A stretch of 52,525 nucleotides of DNA from Vibrio rotiferianus CAIM 577 = LMG 21460 (GTDB lineage Bacteria > Pseudomonadota > Gammaproteobacteria > Enterobacterales > Vibrionaceae), in the NCBI RefSeq assembly GCF_002741985.1, contig NZ_APHW01000025.1, positions 1 through 52,525 of the forward strand, written 5' to 3'. This document shows positions 32,612 through 42,553 of the stretch, one piece after another (the first letter of the stretch is position 1; each line of letters opens with the position of its first letter). Made by a program: the position numbers and the translations under genes. The notes under the pieces were generated by a model. That model ran no database searches. It was not told where the DNA came from and saw only the letters and a list, made by a program, of their open reading frames with translations.

Positions 32612-34405
32612 CTAGTCTTTACCAACGTGAAGAATGGCTAGGAACGCTTCTTGAGGCAGCTCTACGTTACCGATCTGCTTCATACGTTTCTTACCTTCTT
32701 TCTGTTTCTTCAGAAGTTTCTTCTTACGGCTCACGTCACCACCGTAACATTTCGCGATTACGTTCTTACGTAGCTGCTTCACTGTAGAACGCGCAATGAT
32801 GTGGTTACCGATAGCCGCTTGGATCGCAATGTCGAACATCTGGCGAGGGATGAATTCTTTCATCTTCTCAACAAGCTGACGACCACGAGTCTGAGACTGA
32901 TCTTTGTGCGTAATCAGTGCTAGCGCATCCACTTTATCACCGTTCAGTAGAACGTCTACACGTACCATGTTCGATGTTTCAAAACGTTGGAAGTTGTAAT
33001 CCAGAGACGCGTAACCACGTGATGTCGATTTCAGACGGTCGAAGAAGTCCAGTACTACTTCCGCCATTGGGATGTCGTAAGTAATCGCAACTTGGTTACC
33101 GTGGTAAACCATATCCACTTGCACACCACGCTTCTCAACACAAAGTGTGATTACGTTACCTAGGTAGTCAGAAGGTACTAGGATGTTACAGCGCGCGATA
33201 GGCTCACGGATCTCTTCAATGTCGTTAACCGCTGGCAGTTTTGCCGGGCTATCAACGTACATTGTCTCACCGTTAGTTTGCTCTACTTCGTAAACTACGG
33301 TTGGTGCCGTTGTAATTAGGTCAAGATCGTATTCACGCTCTAGACGCTCTTGGATGATTTCCATGTGCAGCATACCAAGGAAACCACAACGGAAACCAAA
33401 GCCAAGTGCTGCTGAGTTCTCTGGCTCATAGAATAGCGATGCATCGTTTAGGCTTAGTTTGCCTAGTGCGTCACGGAAGTTTTCGTAATCGTCAGAGGAT
33501 ACAGGGAACAGACCTGCGTATACCTGAGGTTTTACTTTCTTAAAGCCAGGTAGTGGCTTCTCGCTGCCGTTCTTCGCCAGTGTCAGCGTATCGCCTACTG
33601 GAGCACCTAAGATATCTTTGATACCACAAACAACCCAGCCTACTTCGCCCGTATTTAGAACATCAGTGTCCACTTGCTTAGGCGTAAAGATACCTAGGCG
33701 GTCTACGCCCCAAGTTTGACCTGTGCTCATTACTTTAATCTTGTCGTTTTTCTTCAGTGAGCCGTTTTTAATACGAACCAAAGAGACAACGCCAAGGTAG
33801 TTATCGAACCATGAGTCGATGATCAGTGCTTGAAGTGGCGCTTCAGGATCACCTTCTGGTGCTGGAATTGCTGATACGATGTTTTCTAGAACGTCTTCAA
33901 CACCTAGACCTGTCTTCGCAGAACAGCGGGTTGCTTCCATTGCATCGATACCAACGATTTCTTCAATTTCTTCCGCTACACGCTCAGGATCGGCTGCTGG
34001 TAGGTCAATCTTGTTTAGGATTGGCACAACCTCAAGATCCATTTCGATCGCGGTGTAACAGTTAGCTAGCGTTTGAGCTTCTACACCCTGACCTGCGTCA
34101 ACCACCAGTAGCGCACCTTCACAAGCGGCTAGAGAACGTGATACTTCGTACGCAAAGTCAACGTGTCCCGGAGTATCGATGAAGTTCAGCTGGTACGTTT
34201 CACCGTCTTTAGCGGTGTAGTTTAGCGTCACACTCTGAGATTTAATGGTGATACCACGCTCACGTTCAAGATCCATAGAATCAAGAACCTGTGCGGCCAT
34301 TTCACGATCGCTTAATCCACCACAAACTTGGATTAGACGGTCAGATAGGGTCGACTTACCATGGTCGATGTGGGCGATAATCGAAAAGTTACGAATGTGC
34401 TTCAT
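32612..34405 (-). CDS. lepA: Elongation factor 4 (LepA)
   Basis: Ribosome-dependent translational GTPase that affects initiation and back-translocation. It has 597 residues: G1 AHIDHGKST (about 11-19), [15 protein letters not shown]-like domains II, III and V, and the LepA-specific C-terminal domain ending in a basic tail ([20 protein letters not shown]). It precedes lepB on the same strand. Confidence 0.98.
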   Translation of the reverse strand: MKHIRNFSIIAHIDHGKSTLSDRLIQVCGGLSDREMAAQVLDSMDLERERGITIKSQSVTLNYTAKDGETYQLNFIDTPGHVDFAYEVSRSLAACEGALLVVDAGQGVEAQTLANCYTAIEMDLEVVPILNKIDLPAADPERVAEEIEEIVGIDAMEATRCSAKTGLGVEDVLENIVSAIPAPEGDPEAPLQALIIDSWFDNYLGVVSLVRIKNGSLKKNDKIKVMSTGQTWGVDRLGIFTPKQVDTDVLNTGEVGWVVCGIKDILGAPVGDTLTLAKNGSEKPLPGFKKVKPQVYAGLFPVSSDDYENFRDALGKLSLNDASLFYEPENSAALGFGFRCGFLGMLHMEIIQERLEREYDLDLITTAPTVVYEVEQTNGETMYVDSPAKLPAVNDIEEIREPIARCNILVPSDYLGNVITLCVEKRGVQVDMVYHGNQVAITYDIPMAEVVLDFFDRLKSTSRGYASLDYNFQRFETSNMVRVDVLLNGDKVDALALITHKDQSQTRGRQLVEKMKEFIPRQMFDIAIQAAIGNHIIARSTVKQLRKNVIAKCYGGDVSRKKKLLKKQKEGKKRMKQIGNVELPQEAFLAILHVGKD

Positions 34406-34532
34406 AGATTTATGGGTGACTAACTCTTTACAAATAGGGACATAAGAAAGCTGTCGTTTGACGGCATTTCAATCAAGTTGGCAGATTCTACCCAATTTCG
34501 TTAACGGGCGCACCTTATTTAGAGTGTAGGAC

Positions 34533-35003
34533 TCATTGAATGGGCTCACCAAGAACTCGAATCAAAGTAACTTGCCGTTTTGACTCGTCTTCCAGTGGAC
34601 GTGACACGCGTTTTGCAAGCCACATACCACCAGCAGCAAATAGCACTGAAGATAGAATGACGATTCCCTCACCACCAGAGGTAAGAGGCGCTAACAGGAA
34701 GTGGCCGATAATAGCGCCAATAATCAAACCAAAAAGAGGGAGGAGGTAGACTGCCATGGCTGATTTGATAAGGCTTGATTCAGGAAAACCTATTTCCACA
34801 ACCTGACCAACTTTAACGGACTTTCGAGTGCGCAAATGCCATGACAATGTTTTATTTCCCATTGCTTTGGTCACCACGCCTGTGCCACAACTTTTTTGCG
34901 ACGAACAGCTGCTGCAACTGGTTTGTTGCTCGCAGCTAAGATCGATATCATATTGCTGACCGTGACGATGAACACCCGTCACGGTAGCAAGTGCAGTCAT
35001 CAT
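34533..35003 (-). CDS. rseC: Sigma-E regulator RseC
   Basis: Inner-membrane protein that positively affects sigma-E and, in some bacteria, reducing systems for SoxR. It has 156 residues: an N-terminal cytoplasmic Cys cluster (CEQQTSCSSCSSQKSCGTG, about 24-42), then two membrane helices (about 77-97 and 103-122). The start overlaps the end of rseB by 4 bases. It is the last gene of rpoE-rseA-rseB-rseC. Confidence 0.94.
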   Translation of the reverse strand: MMTALATVTGVHRHGQQYDIDLSCEQQTSCSSCSSQKSCGTGVVTKAMGNKTLSWHLRTRKSVKVGQVVEIGFPESSLIKSAMAVYLLPLFGLIIGAIIGHFLLAPLTSGGEGIVILSSVLFAAGGMWLAKRVSRPLEDESKRQVTLIRVLGEPIQ

Positions 35004-35965
35004 GGTTGTTCACTCTTTGTTACATCAAAAGTAACCGACTGCGCAATTCTTTGCGCTGTTGCAGGGGGAATATCACCAACAACAGAAATCTCATGTTCAC
35101 CTTTAATGAAGCTATGCAATGTACGACGACCTTGACGAACCAGTTGTCCCTTTAAGGAGTGCTGGTCTTTTTTAGCAACATAAACAGAGAAGTTGAATAA
35201 GCCATCAGAATATAGTTGGCTCTCCACCATTTGGTCTGTCACAGCCATGCGGTAGCGGTTCAACTCGTTAGGCTGAAAACCTTCTGGCGTCCAACCAACA
35301 TGCCAATTACTCGTACCTATATCGCCTTTTGGCATTGTTAATACGGCTGGCAATTGAACATCTTGTAGGCCACTCATTAACTCGGCAATTTTTGGATTTA
35401 CCGTGTAAGAAATCGCCCTGTACTGCTCAAGCATCTCACCATCACGATCAACTAAATCAGCACGCAAAGGCAATTTACTTTTTTCATCTATCCAAAGCAC
35501 ATATGAATAACGTAAGCCATCTTTCGGTACAATTCTCAGTACTTGTGTAGGTACTCCCGCTTCTCGCGCTCGGCCGATTTGTACATAGTCATAATACAAA
35601 TTGAGCTCATCGATGTCAGTGTTCAGCATAGGCATGATCGGAGCCACCATTTTACCTGATTCAATGGTAAAAGGTTCTGCACCAGTCTCGACATAACTGA
35701 CTTCTCGCCCACGTCTAATCACTTCACGTACAGGACCACTTAGATAGACTAAGTGAGCATATTGCTCTTCACCATGTGGCGCATGACGATACAACAAAGG
35801 CTCGATGCTGTTCTTTTTGATAAGGATGTATGAGAGCTCGTAGCTTAGGGTTTGGCTCGCTTCGCTCATTTGATGCAATAAAGCCTCCGCTGGCTTGTCA
35901 CCAGCAAAGGCTTGTGGAGTCATCATACTGAACAGAGCGCAAGCGCTGATCAGAAGTTTCTTCAT
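35000..35965 (-). CDS. rseB: Sigma-E regulator RseB
   Basis: Periplasmic protein that binds RseA, protects it from DegS cleavage, and senses lipopolysaccharide. It has 321 residues: a signal peptide ending near AFA-GD (about residue 22), an N-terminal lipoprotein-localisation-like fold, then a smaller C-terminal domain. Its ATG overlaps the rseA stop by 4 bases. Confidence 0.95.
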   Translation of the reverse strand: MKKLLISACALFSMMTPQAFAGDKPAEALLHQMSEASQTLSYELSYILIKKNSIEPLLYRHAPHGEEQYAHLVYLSGPVREVIRRGREVSYVETGAEPFTIESGKMVAPIMPMLNTDIDELNLYYDYVQIGRAREAGVPTQVLRIVPKDGLRYSYVLWIDEKSKLPLRADLVDRDGEMLEQYRAISYTVNPKIAELMSGLQDVQLPAVLTMPKGDIGTSNWHVGWTPEGFQPNELNRYRMAVTDQMVESQLYSDGLFNFSVYVAKKDQHSLKGQLVRQGRRTLHSFIKGEHEISVVGDIPPATAQRIAQSVTFDVTKSEQP

Positions 35966-36588
35966 TCAATATCCGGAGTCAGGGAAGCACCTTGCTCAGA
36001 AGCTTCACTGTTAATTCTTAACTGCAATTCGTAGTCACGCAGCATAGCATGAACGCGTTTACGTTGCTCTTGCATATTCGCTTCACCAACAGAACGCTCT
36101 ACGGATTCACGAGTTAAACTCACTGGTTCTGCACTACCGGCAAATGGAATAGTCTGCAAGACTGGTAATTGTTCAGCTTGCGGAAGTGACGGATCGCTCC
36201 CTCCATATTGCTGAACACCGAGTATCACCGCTAAAGACACACAGGCAGCCACTGCAACTTGACCAAACTGCGTTAACCAAGCAGGAAGCTGACGCTTAGC
36301 TTGTTGTGGTTCAGGTTGTGACTCTCTAGGTGCATCACCAATTGAGATTACGTTGGCACTGTGCGTATCGATGGCACGATGTGCTGGCTCATCTTCTAAT
36401 GCTAACGCTACGCTTTCAGCAATATTCCACTCAGGCTTTGCTGGTGCTTCACCTCGCATGACATCACCAATCAGATGATAATGTTGCCAAGCCTCTAGAC
36501 TATCATGGTCTTGCTCTATCTCTTTGATAAGAGCCTTATCGACCAGTTCACCATCCATGAGAGCTGAAAGTTTTTCTTTGTCAGCCAT
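35962..36588 (-). CDS. rseA: Anti-sigma-E factor RseA
   Basis: Single-pass membrane anti-sigma factor that holds RpoE until DegS and RseP cleave it under envelope stress. From ATG 36588 it is 208 residues: a cytoplasmic sigma-binding domain starting ADKEKLSALMDGE, one membrane helix (about 103-122, VAVAACVSLAVILGV), and a periplasmic part (to 208) that meets RseB. An ATG four codons upstream (36600) has no ribosome site, whereas GGTGA precedes the chosen ATG. It lies 24 bases after rpoE. Confidence 0.95.
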   Translation of the reverse strand: MADKEKLSALMDGELVDKALIKEIEQDHDSLEAWQHYHLIGDVMRGEAPAKPEWNIAESVALALEDEPAHRAIDTHSANVISIGDAPRESQPEPQQAKRQLPAWLTQFGQVAVAACVSLAVILGVQQYGGSDPSLPQAEQLPVLQTIPFAGSAEPVSLTRESVERSVGEANMQEQRKRVHAMLRDYELQLRINSEASEQGASLTPDIE

Positions 36589-36612
36589 TATTTTCACCAT
36601 AGTTAACTTGTA

Positions 36613-37191
36613 CTAGCGCTGTAAAAGAGGTTTGATTTTCTTTTCCACCGCTTCACGAGCACGGAAGATACGAGAGCGTACCGTTCCCACCGGGCAATCC
36701 ATTACTTCAGCAATTTCCTCATAACTTAAGCCGTCTAGCTCACGTAGAGTCATTGCTGTCTTTAAATCTTCAGGTAAAGCTTCAATTGCACTGAACACTA
36801 CCCGTTGCAATTCTTTGGACAACGTTAAGTTCTCAGGGTTCGAAATTTCTTTTAAAGCGTTACCTGTCTCATAAAATTCAGCTTCTTCAGCATCAACATC
36901 CGTTGCTGGAGGTCTGCGCCCCTGAGCTACGATGTGATTTTTCGCAGTATTCACAGCAATGCGGTACAACCATGTGTAGAACGCACTTTCTCCACGAAAA
37001 CTCGGGATAGCTCGGTAAGCTTTAATAAATGCTTCTTGTGCTACATCTGGAACATCACCAGGATTACTTACGTATCTGGAAATAAGGTTACATACCTTGT
37101 TCTGGTACTTAGTTACCAGCAGGTTGAATGCTTGCTTATCGCCATTCTGAACTCGCTCAATCAATACTTGATCGGTCAGCTGCTCGTTCAT
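36613..37191 (-). CDS. rpoE: RNA polymerase sigma-E factor RpoE
   Basis: ECF sigma factor for envelope stress. It has 192 residues: region 2 with DVPDVAQEAFIKAYRAIPSF and FYTWLYRIAVNTAKN, and region 4 with the HTH LSYEEIAEVMDCPVGTVRSRIFRAREAVE. It heads rpoE-rseA-rseB-rseC. A sigma-E-type promoter at 37291-37319 predicts autoregulation. It is divergent from nadB, as in E. coli. Confidence 0.98.
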   Translation of the reverse strand: MNEQLTDQVLIERVQNGDKQAFNLLVTKYQNKVCNLISRYVSNPGDVPDVAQEAFIKAYRAIPSFRGESAFYTWLYRIAVNTAKNHIVAQGRRPPATDVDAEEAEFYETGNALKEISNPENLTLSKELQRVVFSAIEALPEDLKTAMTLRELDGLSYEEIAEVMDCPVGTVRSRIFRAREAVEKKIKPLLQR

Positions 37192-37290
37192 TCGAGCGGA
37201 TACTCCTATTTGTTATGCCCCTACTCTTCTCAGATATGGGTACTAATTATGCAAAACGTAGTATTGACACCACTGCTTACTTGAGCACTA

Positions 37291-37319
37291 TTGTGACTCT
37301 GGTGTGAATGAGAAGTTCC
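37291..37319 (-). promoter_or_regulatory. Sigma-E-type promoter of rpoE (autoregulatory)
   Basis: Minus strand: GGAACTT (37313-37319), 16-bp spacer, TCACAA (37291-37296). The -35 matches the RpoE consensus perfectly; the -10 matches partly. It lies about 100 bases before the rpoE start. Confidence 0.72.
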
Positions 37320-37433
37320 ATGGTTTTTCAATTTTTTCGTCATGGCAATTTCACAACGTGATGTCGATATCCTATTACGCTCCCAAAGCCCTGCTTACAC
37401 GATGCGCTAACAGGCATGCATCTGAGTGTGACT

Positions 37434-37442
37434 TGGTATAAT
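37434..37442 (+). promoter_or_regulatory. Extended -10 promoter, probably for nadB
   Basis: TGGTATAAT is a perfect extended -10 element, without a good -35. A second option is TTGACA at 37494-37499 with a poor -10. Transcripts from the first would carry a leader of about 300 nt before nadB. Confidence 0.45.
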
Positions 37443-37749
37443 GGACGAACTTTACCCTAGATTGTGCTGGGTCAAGTTCAGAAAAGCAATGGCGTTGACA
37501 AACTATTACTTTTCATTTGCATAGCTAAAGCAAACAAGGCAAGACCTCCAATTAGAGAGCGTCTGCGCCCTGTGATTACAAACAAAGCGTACGTAATTAC
37601 ACAAAGAAAGAAGAGTGGCTCAAGCCACCAATAACATTTGCAATGATTTTAGCCTTTTGGCGACGGATGTCGTAAACATGGAATGCACATGAAGTGCAAA
37701 CAATACACAAGGTAACCCTTTTACCTTAGCTTGGGATCAGAAAAGTTTT

Positions 37750-39357
37750 ATGAACATGAACCGTGAACACGAATGTGATGTGTTAGTGGTAGGGAGTGGT
37801 GCCGCAGGCTTGTCGTTAGCATTGCGAGTTGCCAACCACTGTAAGGTTATCGTATTGAGCAAAGGCCCACGAAGTGAAGGCGCAACGTATTATGCTCAAG
37901 GTGGTATCGCAGCAGTATTTGATGAATCCGATACTATCGAATCTCATGTAGAAGACACCCAAATCGCGGGTGACGGTATCTGTGATGAAGATACTGTAAA
38001 ATTTATCGCCGAAAATTCCAAAGAGTGCGTTCAGTGGTTAATCGATGGTGGCGTGCCGTTCGATCGTGAAGATGATGACTCCGACGATGAACCACGTTAT
38101 CACTTAACTCGCGAAGGCGGTCACAGCCGTCGCCGTATTTTGCACGCTGCCGATGCAACTGGTATGGCAATGCAAACATCATTGCAAGACAACGCACACA
38201 ATCACCCAAACATTCATGTCTTTGAGCGTCATAACGCGCTCGACTTGATCACTGAAGATAAAGTCGGGGGAGACAAGAGCAAAGTTATCGGTGCTTACAT
38301 TTGGAACCGTAACGAAGAACAGGTAGAAACTGTTAAAGCAAAGTTTGTGGTACTTGCCACTGGCGGTGCTTCAAAAGTTTACCAATACACCTCTAATCCA
38401 GATGTATCTTCCGGGGACGGCATTGCCATCGCATGGCGAGCAGGTTGTCGTGTAGCTAATATGGAATTCAACCAGTTCCACCCAACCTGTCTTTACCACC
38501 CAGAAGCGCGTAACTTCCTGCTAACCGAGGCTCTACGTGGAGAAGGTGCATATTTACGTCGACCAGATGGATCTCGCTTTATGCCGGACTTCGATGAACG
38601 TAAAGAACTTGCTCCACGAGATGTCGTCGCTCGCGCTATAGACTTTGAGATGAAGCGTTTGGGTGCCGATTGCATGTACCTAGACATCAGTCATAAGCCT
38701 GCTGATTTCATTACCAAGCACTTTCCAACCATCTACTCTCGATTGATGGATTTGGGCATCGACATGACCAAAGAACCAATCCCAATTGTTCCGGCCGCAC
38801 ACTACACGTGTGGTGGCGTAATGGTTGATCAAAACGGCCATACCGACCTAAAGAACCTATACGCGATTGGTGAAGTAAGCTACACGGGCTTGCATGGTGC
38901 AAACCGTATGGCTTCAAATTCACTATTAGAGTGTGTGGTGTACGCATGGTCAGCAGCCAAAGATATTCTTAAACACCATACCGAGGTTCAGATCACCACT
39001 AAGCTCCCATGCTGGGATGAGAGTCAAGTAACCAACAGCGACGAAGAAGTCATTATCCAACACAACTGGCATGAGTTACGACTTTTCATGTGGGATTACA
39101 TGGGTATCGTGCGTACTGATAAACGCTTGGAACGCGCACTTCGTAGAATTCAAATGTTGCAACAAGAGACGCATGAGTACTACAGCCATTTCCGTGTATC
39201 AAACAACTTGCTAGAACTGCGTAACCTATTGCAAGTGGCTGAGTTAATGGTGCGCTGTGCAATGCAACGAAAAGAGAGCCGAGGCCTGCACTACACTTTG
39301 GATTATCCAAATCAGTTAGAAAATAGTGGCCCGACGATCCTAACTCCTAACAAATAG
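37750..39357 (+). CDS. nadB: L-aspartate oxidase NadB
   Basis: FAD enzyme that oxidises L-aspartate to iminoaspartate, the first step of NAD synthesis. It has 535 residues: the dinucleotide-binding motif [15 protein letters not shown] near the N-terminus, the capping domain with [17 protein letters not shown] and [10 protein letters not shown], the FAD-contacting [21 protein letters not shown], and a helical C-terminal domain. It belongs to the succinate dehydrogenase flavoprotein family. It converges with ygfX-sdhE with 2 bases between stop codons. Confidence 0.97.
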   Translation: MNMNREHECDVLVVGSGAAGLSLALRVANHCKVIVLSKGPRSEGATYYAQGGIAAVFDESDTIESHVEDTQIAGDGICDEDTVKFIAENSKECVQWLIDGGVPFDREDDDSDDEPRYHLTREGGHSRRRILHAADATGMAMQTSLQDNAHNHPNIHVFERHNALDLITEDKVGGDKSKVIGAYIWNRNEEQVETVKAKFVVLATGGASKVYQYTSNPDVSSGDGIAIAWRAGCRVANMEFNQFHPTCLYHPEARNFLLTEALRGEGAYLRRPDGSRFMPDFDERKELAPRDVVARAIDFEMKRLGADCMYLDISHKPADFITKHFPTIYSRLMDLGIDMTKEPIPIVPAAHYTCGGVMVDQNGHTDLKNLYAIGEVSYTGLHGANRMASNSLLECVVYAWSAAKDILKHHTEVQITTKLPCWDESQVTNSDEEVIIQHNWHELRLFMWDYMGIVRTDKRLERALRRIQMLQQETHEYYSHFRVSNNLLELRNLLQVAELMVRCAMQRKESRGLHYTLDYPNQLENSGPTILTPNK

Positions 39358-39359
39358 TA

Positions 39360-39800
39360 CTAAGCGGGAGCTTTGACTCCCCTTTGCCACTGTCTGAGAA
39401 TCAGGCAGAGTTGCCGATATTGCCGGTCGTCACACCCATCTCGCCACACATTTACCCGCCTACCACATTCAGTGACAAACGTAACCTTAAGAGCTTTGGC
39501 CGATAGATCCACTTTCATCAATGAAGAGGTCAACCTTTCACATTTCACAATGCCATTTCGATGGATAAACCACTGGCCTAAGCTAGGCTTTGCCACAAAG
39601 CCAGTACGATAGTGATACTGAAGAACCAGTAATAACAAATAAATAGATAATGAGAGTGGAATATTAGAAAGGACAGTCGCCCAAACCAAACCAGATAAAA
39701 CCATCAGATTTAAGATTTGGGCACTTAATGAGGAGGTAACGGTGCAATTAACGAACTTTGCTGAGGTTGTGAGCGACAATTTTATCAACCATCGACGCAT
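39360..39800 (-). CDS. ygfX: YgfX (CptA) family membrane protein
   Basis: Small inner-membrane protein. The E. coli homologue is encoded with sdhE and has been linked both to toxin-like effects on cytoskeletal proteins and to pigment phenotypes; its role here is not established. Two membrane helices (about residues 28-62), then a soluble C-terminal half rich in Arg and Trp. The start is uncertain: the ATG at 39800 overlaps sdhE by 53 bases, and in-frame TTG codons at 39788 and 39779 would shorten that. No candidate has a clear Shine-Dalgarno site. It is called from position and membrane layout more than sequence. Confidence 0.75.
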   Translation of the reverse strand: MRRWLIKLSLTTSAKFVNCTVTSSLSAQILNLMVLSGLVWATVLSNIPLSLSIYLLLLVLQYHYRTGFVAKPSLGQWFIHRNGIVKCERLTSSLMKVDLSAKALKVTFVTECGRRVNVWRDGCDDRQYRQLCLILRQWQRGVKAPA

Positions 39801-40008
39801 GACCTAGGTTTTCACTACGACCATGCCCCATTACCCACGTAAATAGATCTGGATCATCACATTCTAGTAGTGAGACAAAATCACGCTGCTCTTGTTCACT
39901 CAGAGCATCAAAGCACTCTTCAAAAAACGGCATAATCACCACGTCAAGCTCAAGCATGCCACGACGACAAGCCCATTTAATACGCGCCTTTTCTTCCGCA
40001 GTGTACAT
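39748..40008 (-). CDS. sdhE: FAD assembly factor SdhE
   Basis: Helps covalent attachment of FAD to succinate dehydrogenase and fumarate reductase flavoproteins. It has 86 residues with the family signature RRGMLELD (RGxxE motif, about 16-23) and acidic helix FEECFDALSEQEQRDFVSLLECDDPDLFTWV. It lies next to nadB, whose product is a relative of SdhA, and upstream of ygfX. The intergenic region 40009-40244 separates it from the divergent ygfZ. Confidence 0.94.
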   Translation of the reverse strand: MYTAEEKARIKWACRRGMLELDVVIMPFFEECFDALSEQEQRDFVSLLECDDPDLFTWVMGHGRSENLGHASMVDKIVAHNLSKVR

Positions 40009-40244
40009 TCAGTATTCCTTCATAGATGTGTAGTTCTTAGTGCGGAGTGTAACAAGGGATGTGCGACGTCACTAGTGTGCGGGTCACAATATATTGCCAA
40101 GTCACTGCAAATCCTGATCGCATTTAGTAAACAAACGTTCAACTGAGTCAAACACCTCAAAATTGAGTGGGTATATTGAGTGCTGACAAATGCCGATTCT
40201 GCAATTAACATAGCTGAAAAATATCTTCAAAAGGCATTGTAATC

Positions 40245-41213
40245 ATGGAATGGCAAACTCGCTTTTCACCGCTGAACTTATCGACACAAGACGCACTACC
40301 TAAGCTGTCTATCTCGCTATTGGATAACCTGGGCATGATCACCATGGTCGGTGACGACAAGAAGTCCTACCTACACGGTCAAGTTACTTGCGATGTGGTT
40401 TCTCTCGAGAAAGACCAATCAACATTGGGTGCACATTGTGATGCGAAAGGTAAAGTATGGAGTGTTTTCCGCCTATTCCACCATAACGATGGCTACGCAA
40501 TGGTTCAGCCGAAATCAGCGATTGAAGTGGAACTGAAAGAAATCAAAAAATACGCGGTATTCTCGAAGGTGACCATCGAAGAATCAAGCGAAGTAGTACT
40601 GGGTGTTGCTGGTGAGAATGCAGATGCGTTCATCTCAACACTAAATGCTGATTCCGGCGACGTACTTGCAATTGAAGGCGGCACAGCTGTCAAAGTAGCT
40701 TCAAACCGTTGGTTGCTTGCGCTTACAGCAGACGCAGCACAATCTATAGTTGAAAACAGCCAAGCAACACTGACCACAAATGAGCTTTGGACTCGTTTCG
40801 ATATTGAAGCTGCACTACCATACGTGGCAGCAGACGCTCAAAACGAGCACATTCCGCAAGCACTAAACGTACAAGTGCTCGGTGGTATCAGCTTTACGAA
40901 AGGCTGCTACACAGGTCAAGAAACCGTAGCACGTGCGAAATACCGCGGCACCAACAAACGTGCAATGTACATTGTTAAAGGTGCAACCGCTGAAGCCTTA
41001 GGTGAAGGTGCGATTGAATTGGAGCGTAGTGTTGGTGAAAACTGGCGTTCAGTAGGCGCATTGCTCACACATTACCAATTCAGCGACAACCAAGCGATGG
41101 GTCTCATTGTATTACCAAACAACCTAGACGATGACACTCGTCTGCGCTTGGTTGCTCAACCAGAGTGTGAATGGGAAATCGCAGCGCTACCGTACAGCCT
41201 TGACGATGAGTAA
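40245..41213 (+). CDS. ygfZ: tRNA-modifying protein YgfZ (folate-binding)
   Basis: Folate-dependent protein that supports Fe-S cluster enzymes, including MiaB in tRNA thiolation. It has 322 residues with a GcvT-like fold. The diagnostic motif KGCYTGQE (about 219-226) contains the conserved Cys. It overlaps the following YbaK-like gene by 8 bases. Confidence 0.95.
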   Translation: MEWQTRFSPLNLSTQDALPKLSISLLDNLGMITMVGDDKKSYLHGQVTCDVVSLEKDQSTLGAHCDAKGKVWSVFRLFHHNDGYAMVQPKSAIEVELKEIKKYAVFSKVTIEESSEVVLGVAGENADAFISTLNADSGDVLAIEGGTAVKVASNRWLLALTADAAQSIVENSQATLTTNELWTRFDIEAALPYVAADAQNEHIPQALNVQVLGGISFTKGCYTGQETVARAKYRGTNKRAMYIVKGATAEALGEGAIELERSVGENWRSVGALLTHYQFSDNQAMGLIVLPNNLDDDTRLRLVAQPECEWEIAALPYSLDDE

Positions 41214-41679
41214 TACCATTCATACCCCTTTGATGCAGTTTTTAGCGGACCAGAACATCGAATTCCGCCTTCTTCCTCATCAAAGACCTGCAATGACCAT
41301 TGAAGATGCCGCGCAACAGCGCGGCATTCGCCCTTCTCAAATGGTCAAAGCAATCCTTTTGCGCGATATGGGGAACCAATACGCACTTGCCTGCGCGCCA
41401 GGTGACCGCAGTGTTGATCCAAAGAAAGTACGCGCCCTACTGCAATGTCGTCGTATGACGTGTGTTGATCAAGCGGACGTAGAAGCCATAACAGGGTACA
41501 AGATTGGCACTGTCACTCCACTGCTATTGAAGCGCTATATGCCGATCGTATTCGACCCAAGCTTGCTCGAAGAAACAGAAATCACCATCAGTAGTGGTGA
41601 TCGCATGGCAGGCTTAGCGCTGTCCATCGATGATCTAATCCAATTGTGCCAACCAACCATGGCTGATATCTGCCGCTAA
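41206..41679 (+). CDS. YbaK/ProX-type aminoacyl-tRNA deacylase
   Basis: Likely a trans-editing protein that removes a wrong amino acid from a tRNA. It has 157 residues forming a single YbaK domain, with [17 protein letters not shown], the Lys-containing [12 protein letters not shown], and [16 protein letters not shown] near the end. The start at 41206 (MSNTIHT) overlaps ygfZ by 8 bases; a frame extending to 41131 is inside ygfZ and rejected. Its amino acid and tRNA specificity cannot be told from this sequence. A second family member lies at 51765. Confidence 0.85.
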   Translation: MSNTIHTPLMQFLADQNIEFRLLPHQRPAMTIEDAAQQRGIRPSQMVKAILLRDMGNQYALACAPGDRSVDPKKVRALLQCRRMTCVDQADVEAITGYKIGTVTPLLLKRYMPIVFDPSLLEETEITISSGDRMAGLALSIDDLIQLCQPTMADICR

Positions 41680-41789
41680 CATGTAATCAAACGCAGGATT
41701 CTCACTCCTGCGTGATCTCACTCATATCTCTCCGATTACACCAGAGAATCTTTAGTCATTTTTAAAACATAAATAGTCACAAGTGAAAA

Positions 41790-41944
41790 ACTCGTATATG
41801 CTGAATTTGTTGGTTAAGTTTTCAACAACAACTCAGCCAACGTAAAGTGAATCTGCTGACCAAGTGACAATGTTCATAACGTCAGATATCCACTTTTGTG
41901 TAATGCATCTGTGACTATTCGCCCGCCATTGCGGGCTTTTTTTT
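41790..41944 (+). ncRNA. Candidate small RNA
   Basis: An orphan intrinsic terminator closes a stretch with a 5' hairpin TTGTTG...CAACAA (about 41808-41830) and no open frame. A weak promoter (TAGTCA, 15 bp, TATATG at 41795-41800) lies upstream. It lacks the repeated GGA loops of CsrB-type RNAs and does not look like Qrr or Spot 42. It could also be a long 3' untranslated region of the gene upstream. Confidence 0.35.
41921..41944 (+). terminator. Strong intrinsic terminator, orphan
   Basis: GCCCGC-CATT-GCGGGC followed by eight T (41937-41944). Confidence 0.85.
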
Positions 41945-42324
41945 GAACTTACCTCAGCTTTCTATCTCTAACTCTATAAATAAGAAACGTTTGCTATGTG
42001 AGTAGCCTTTTAGTTTGTGCACGCTAATGGCCAATTTAAAACCTTCAGCAAACAATCATTTTCCTTCTATTCTTAATTCTGTAACAAAGCTATTGCTTAA
42101 TGCTCACACTTGAAGGAGAAAAGAGAACAAGTTGGTTCCGGCGTACATATTTTTTTGGGGTAATCCTCACGTTAAATAAGATATGACACTGTCAAATTGT
42201 CGATGACAGCACAAATATCTAAAGCCATCGTTCTAACCTGTACTTAATACCATTGCTGTCACAATAATTTTTGCGTCAGAAAAGTAGAATACTAACGCTA
42301 GGTAAGAGATAAGGAAGAGTAAAT

Positions 42325-42531
42325 ATGAGACTGTTTAAGCGCTATACACCAGGTATGATTGCTAAACACATAAGTCGTCTTTTTAAGGGAAGAATCTATA
42401 TTTACGGAGTCGGTAAGTTCGAGTTTGATAACGGAAAATTGATACTGCCAGAGAAAGCTGAGAAGCGTCACTTTCAGGCAGTAAAAGAGATTAACCAAGA
42501 GATTATGAAGCTCAGATGCGCATACGCTTAG
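42325..42531 (+). CDS. Hypothetical 68-residue protein
   Basis: Not recognised. It is a basic protein: N-terminal MRLFKRYTPGMIAKHISRLFKGRIYI, central GVGKFEFDNGKL, C-terminal helix AEKRHFQAVKEINQEIMKL. There is no signal peptide or membrane helix. AAGGAAGAG stands 6 bases before the ATG, and a good terminator follows 22 bases after the stop, so it looks like a real single-gene transcript. It faces the end of ubiI. Confidence 0.75.
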   Translation: MRLFKRYTPGMIAKHISRLFKGRIYIYGVGKFEFDNGKLILPEKAEKRHFQAVKEINQEIMKLRCAYA

Positions 42532-42553
42532 CTTAAAACATCGATGTAATAAG

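Larger units (their letters stand above)
37192..37749. other. Divergent regulatory region between rpoE and nadB
   Basis: About 558 bases without a convincing gene. It contains the sigma-E promoter for rpoE, an extended -10 promoter pointing to nadB, and about 300 bases of nadB leader with small inverted repeats such as GTGGCTCAAGCCAC (37616-37629) and GGCGACGGATGTCG. A 23-codon frame from ATG 37236 overlaps the rpoE promoter and was not called. Confidence 0.6.
41680..42324. other. Gene-poor 645-base region with a candidate small RNA
   Basis: No credible coding frame on either strand apart from the small gene that follows. It contains a weak inverted repeat after the YbaK-like gene (CGCAGGA, TCCTGCG), then a strong terminator at 41921-41944 that is about 240 bases away from any gene end. 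A possible -10 TAGAAT at 42285-42290 precedes the 68-residue gene. Confidence 0.6.

Noticed and set aside
37236..37307. 23-codon frame before nadB, or an rseD-like leader peptide for rpoE
   Set aside because: The plus-strand frame covers the rpoE promoter, and no minus-strand leader frame with a ribosome site was found between the promoter and rpoE.
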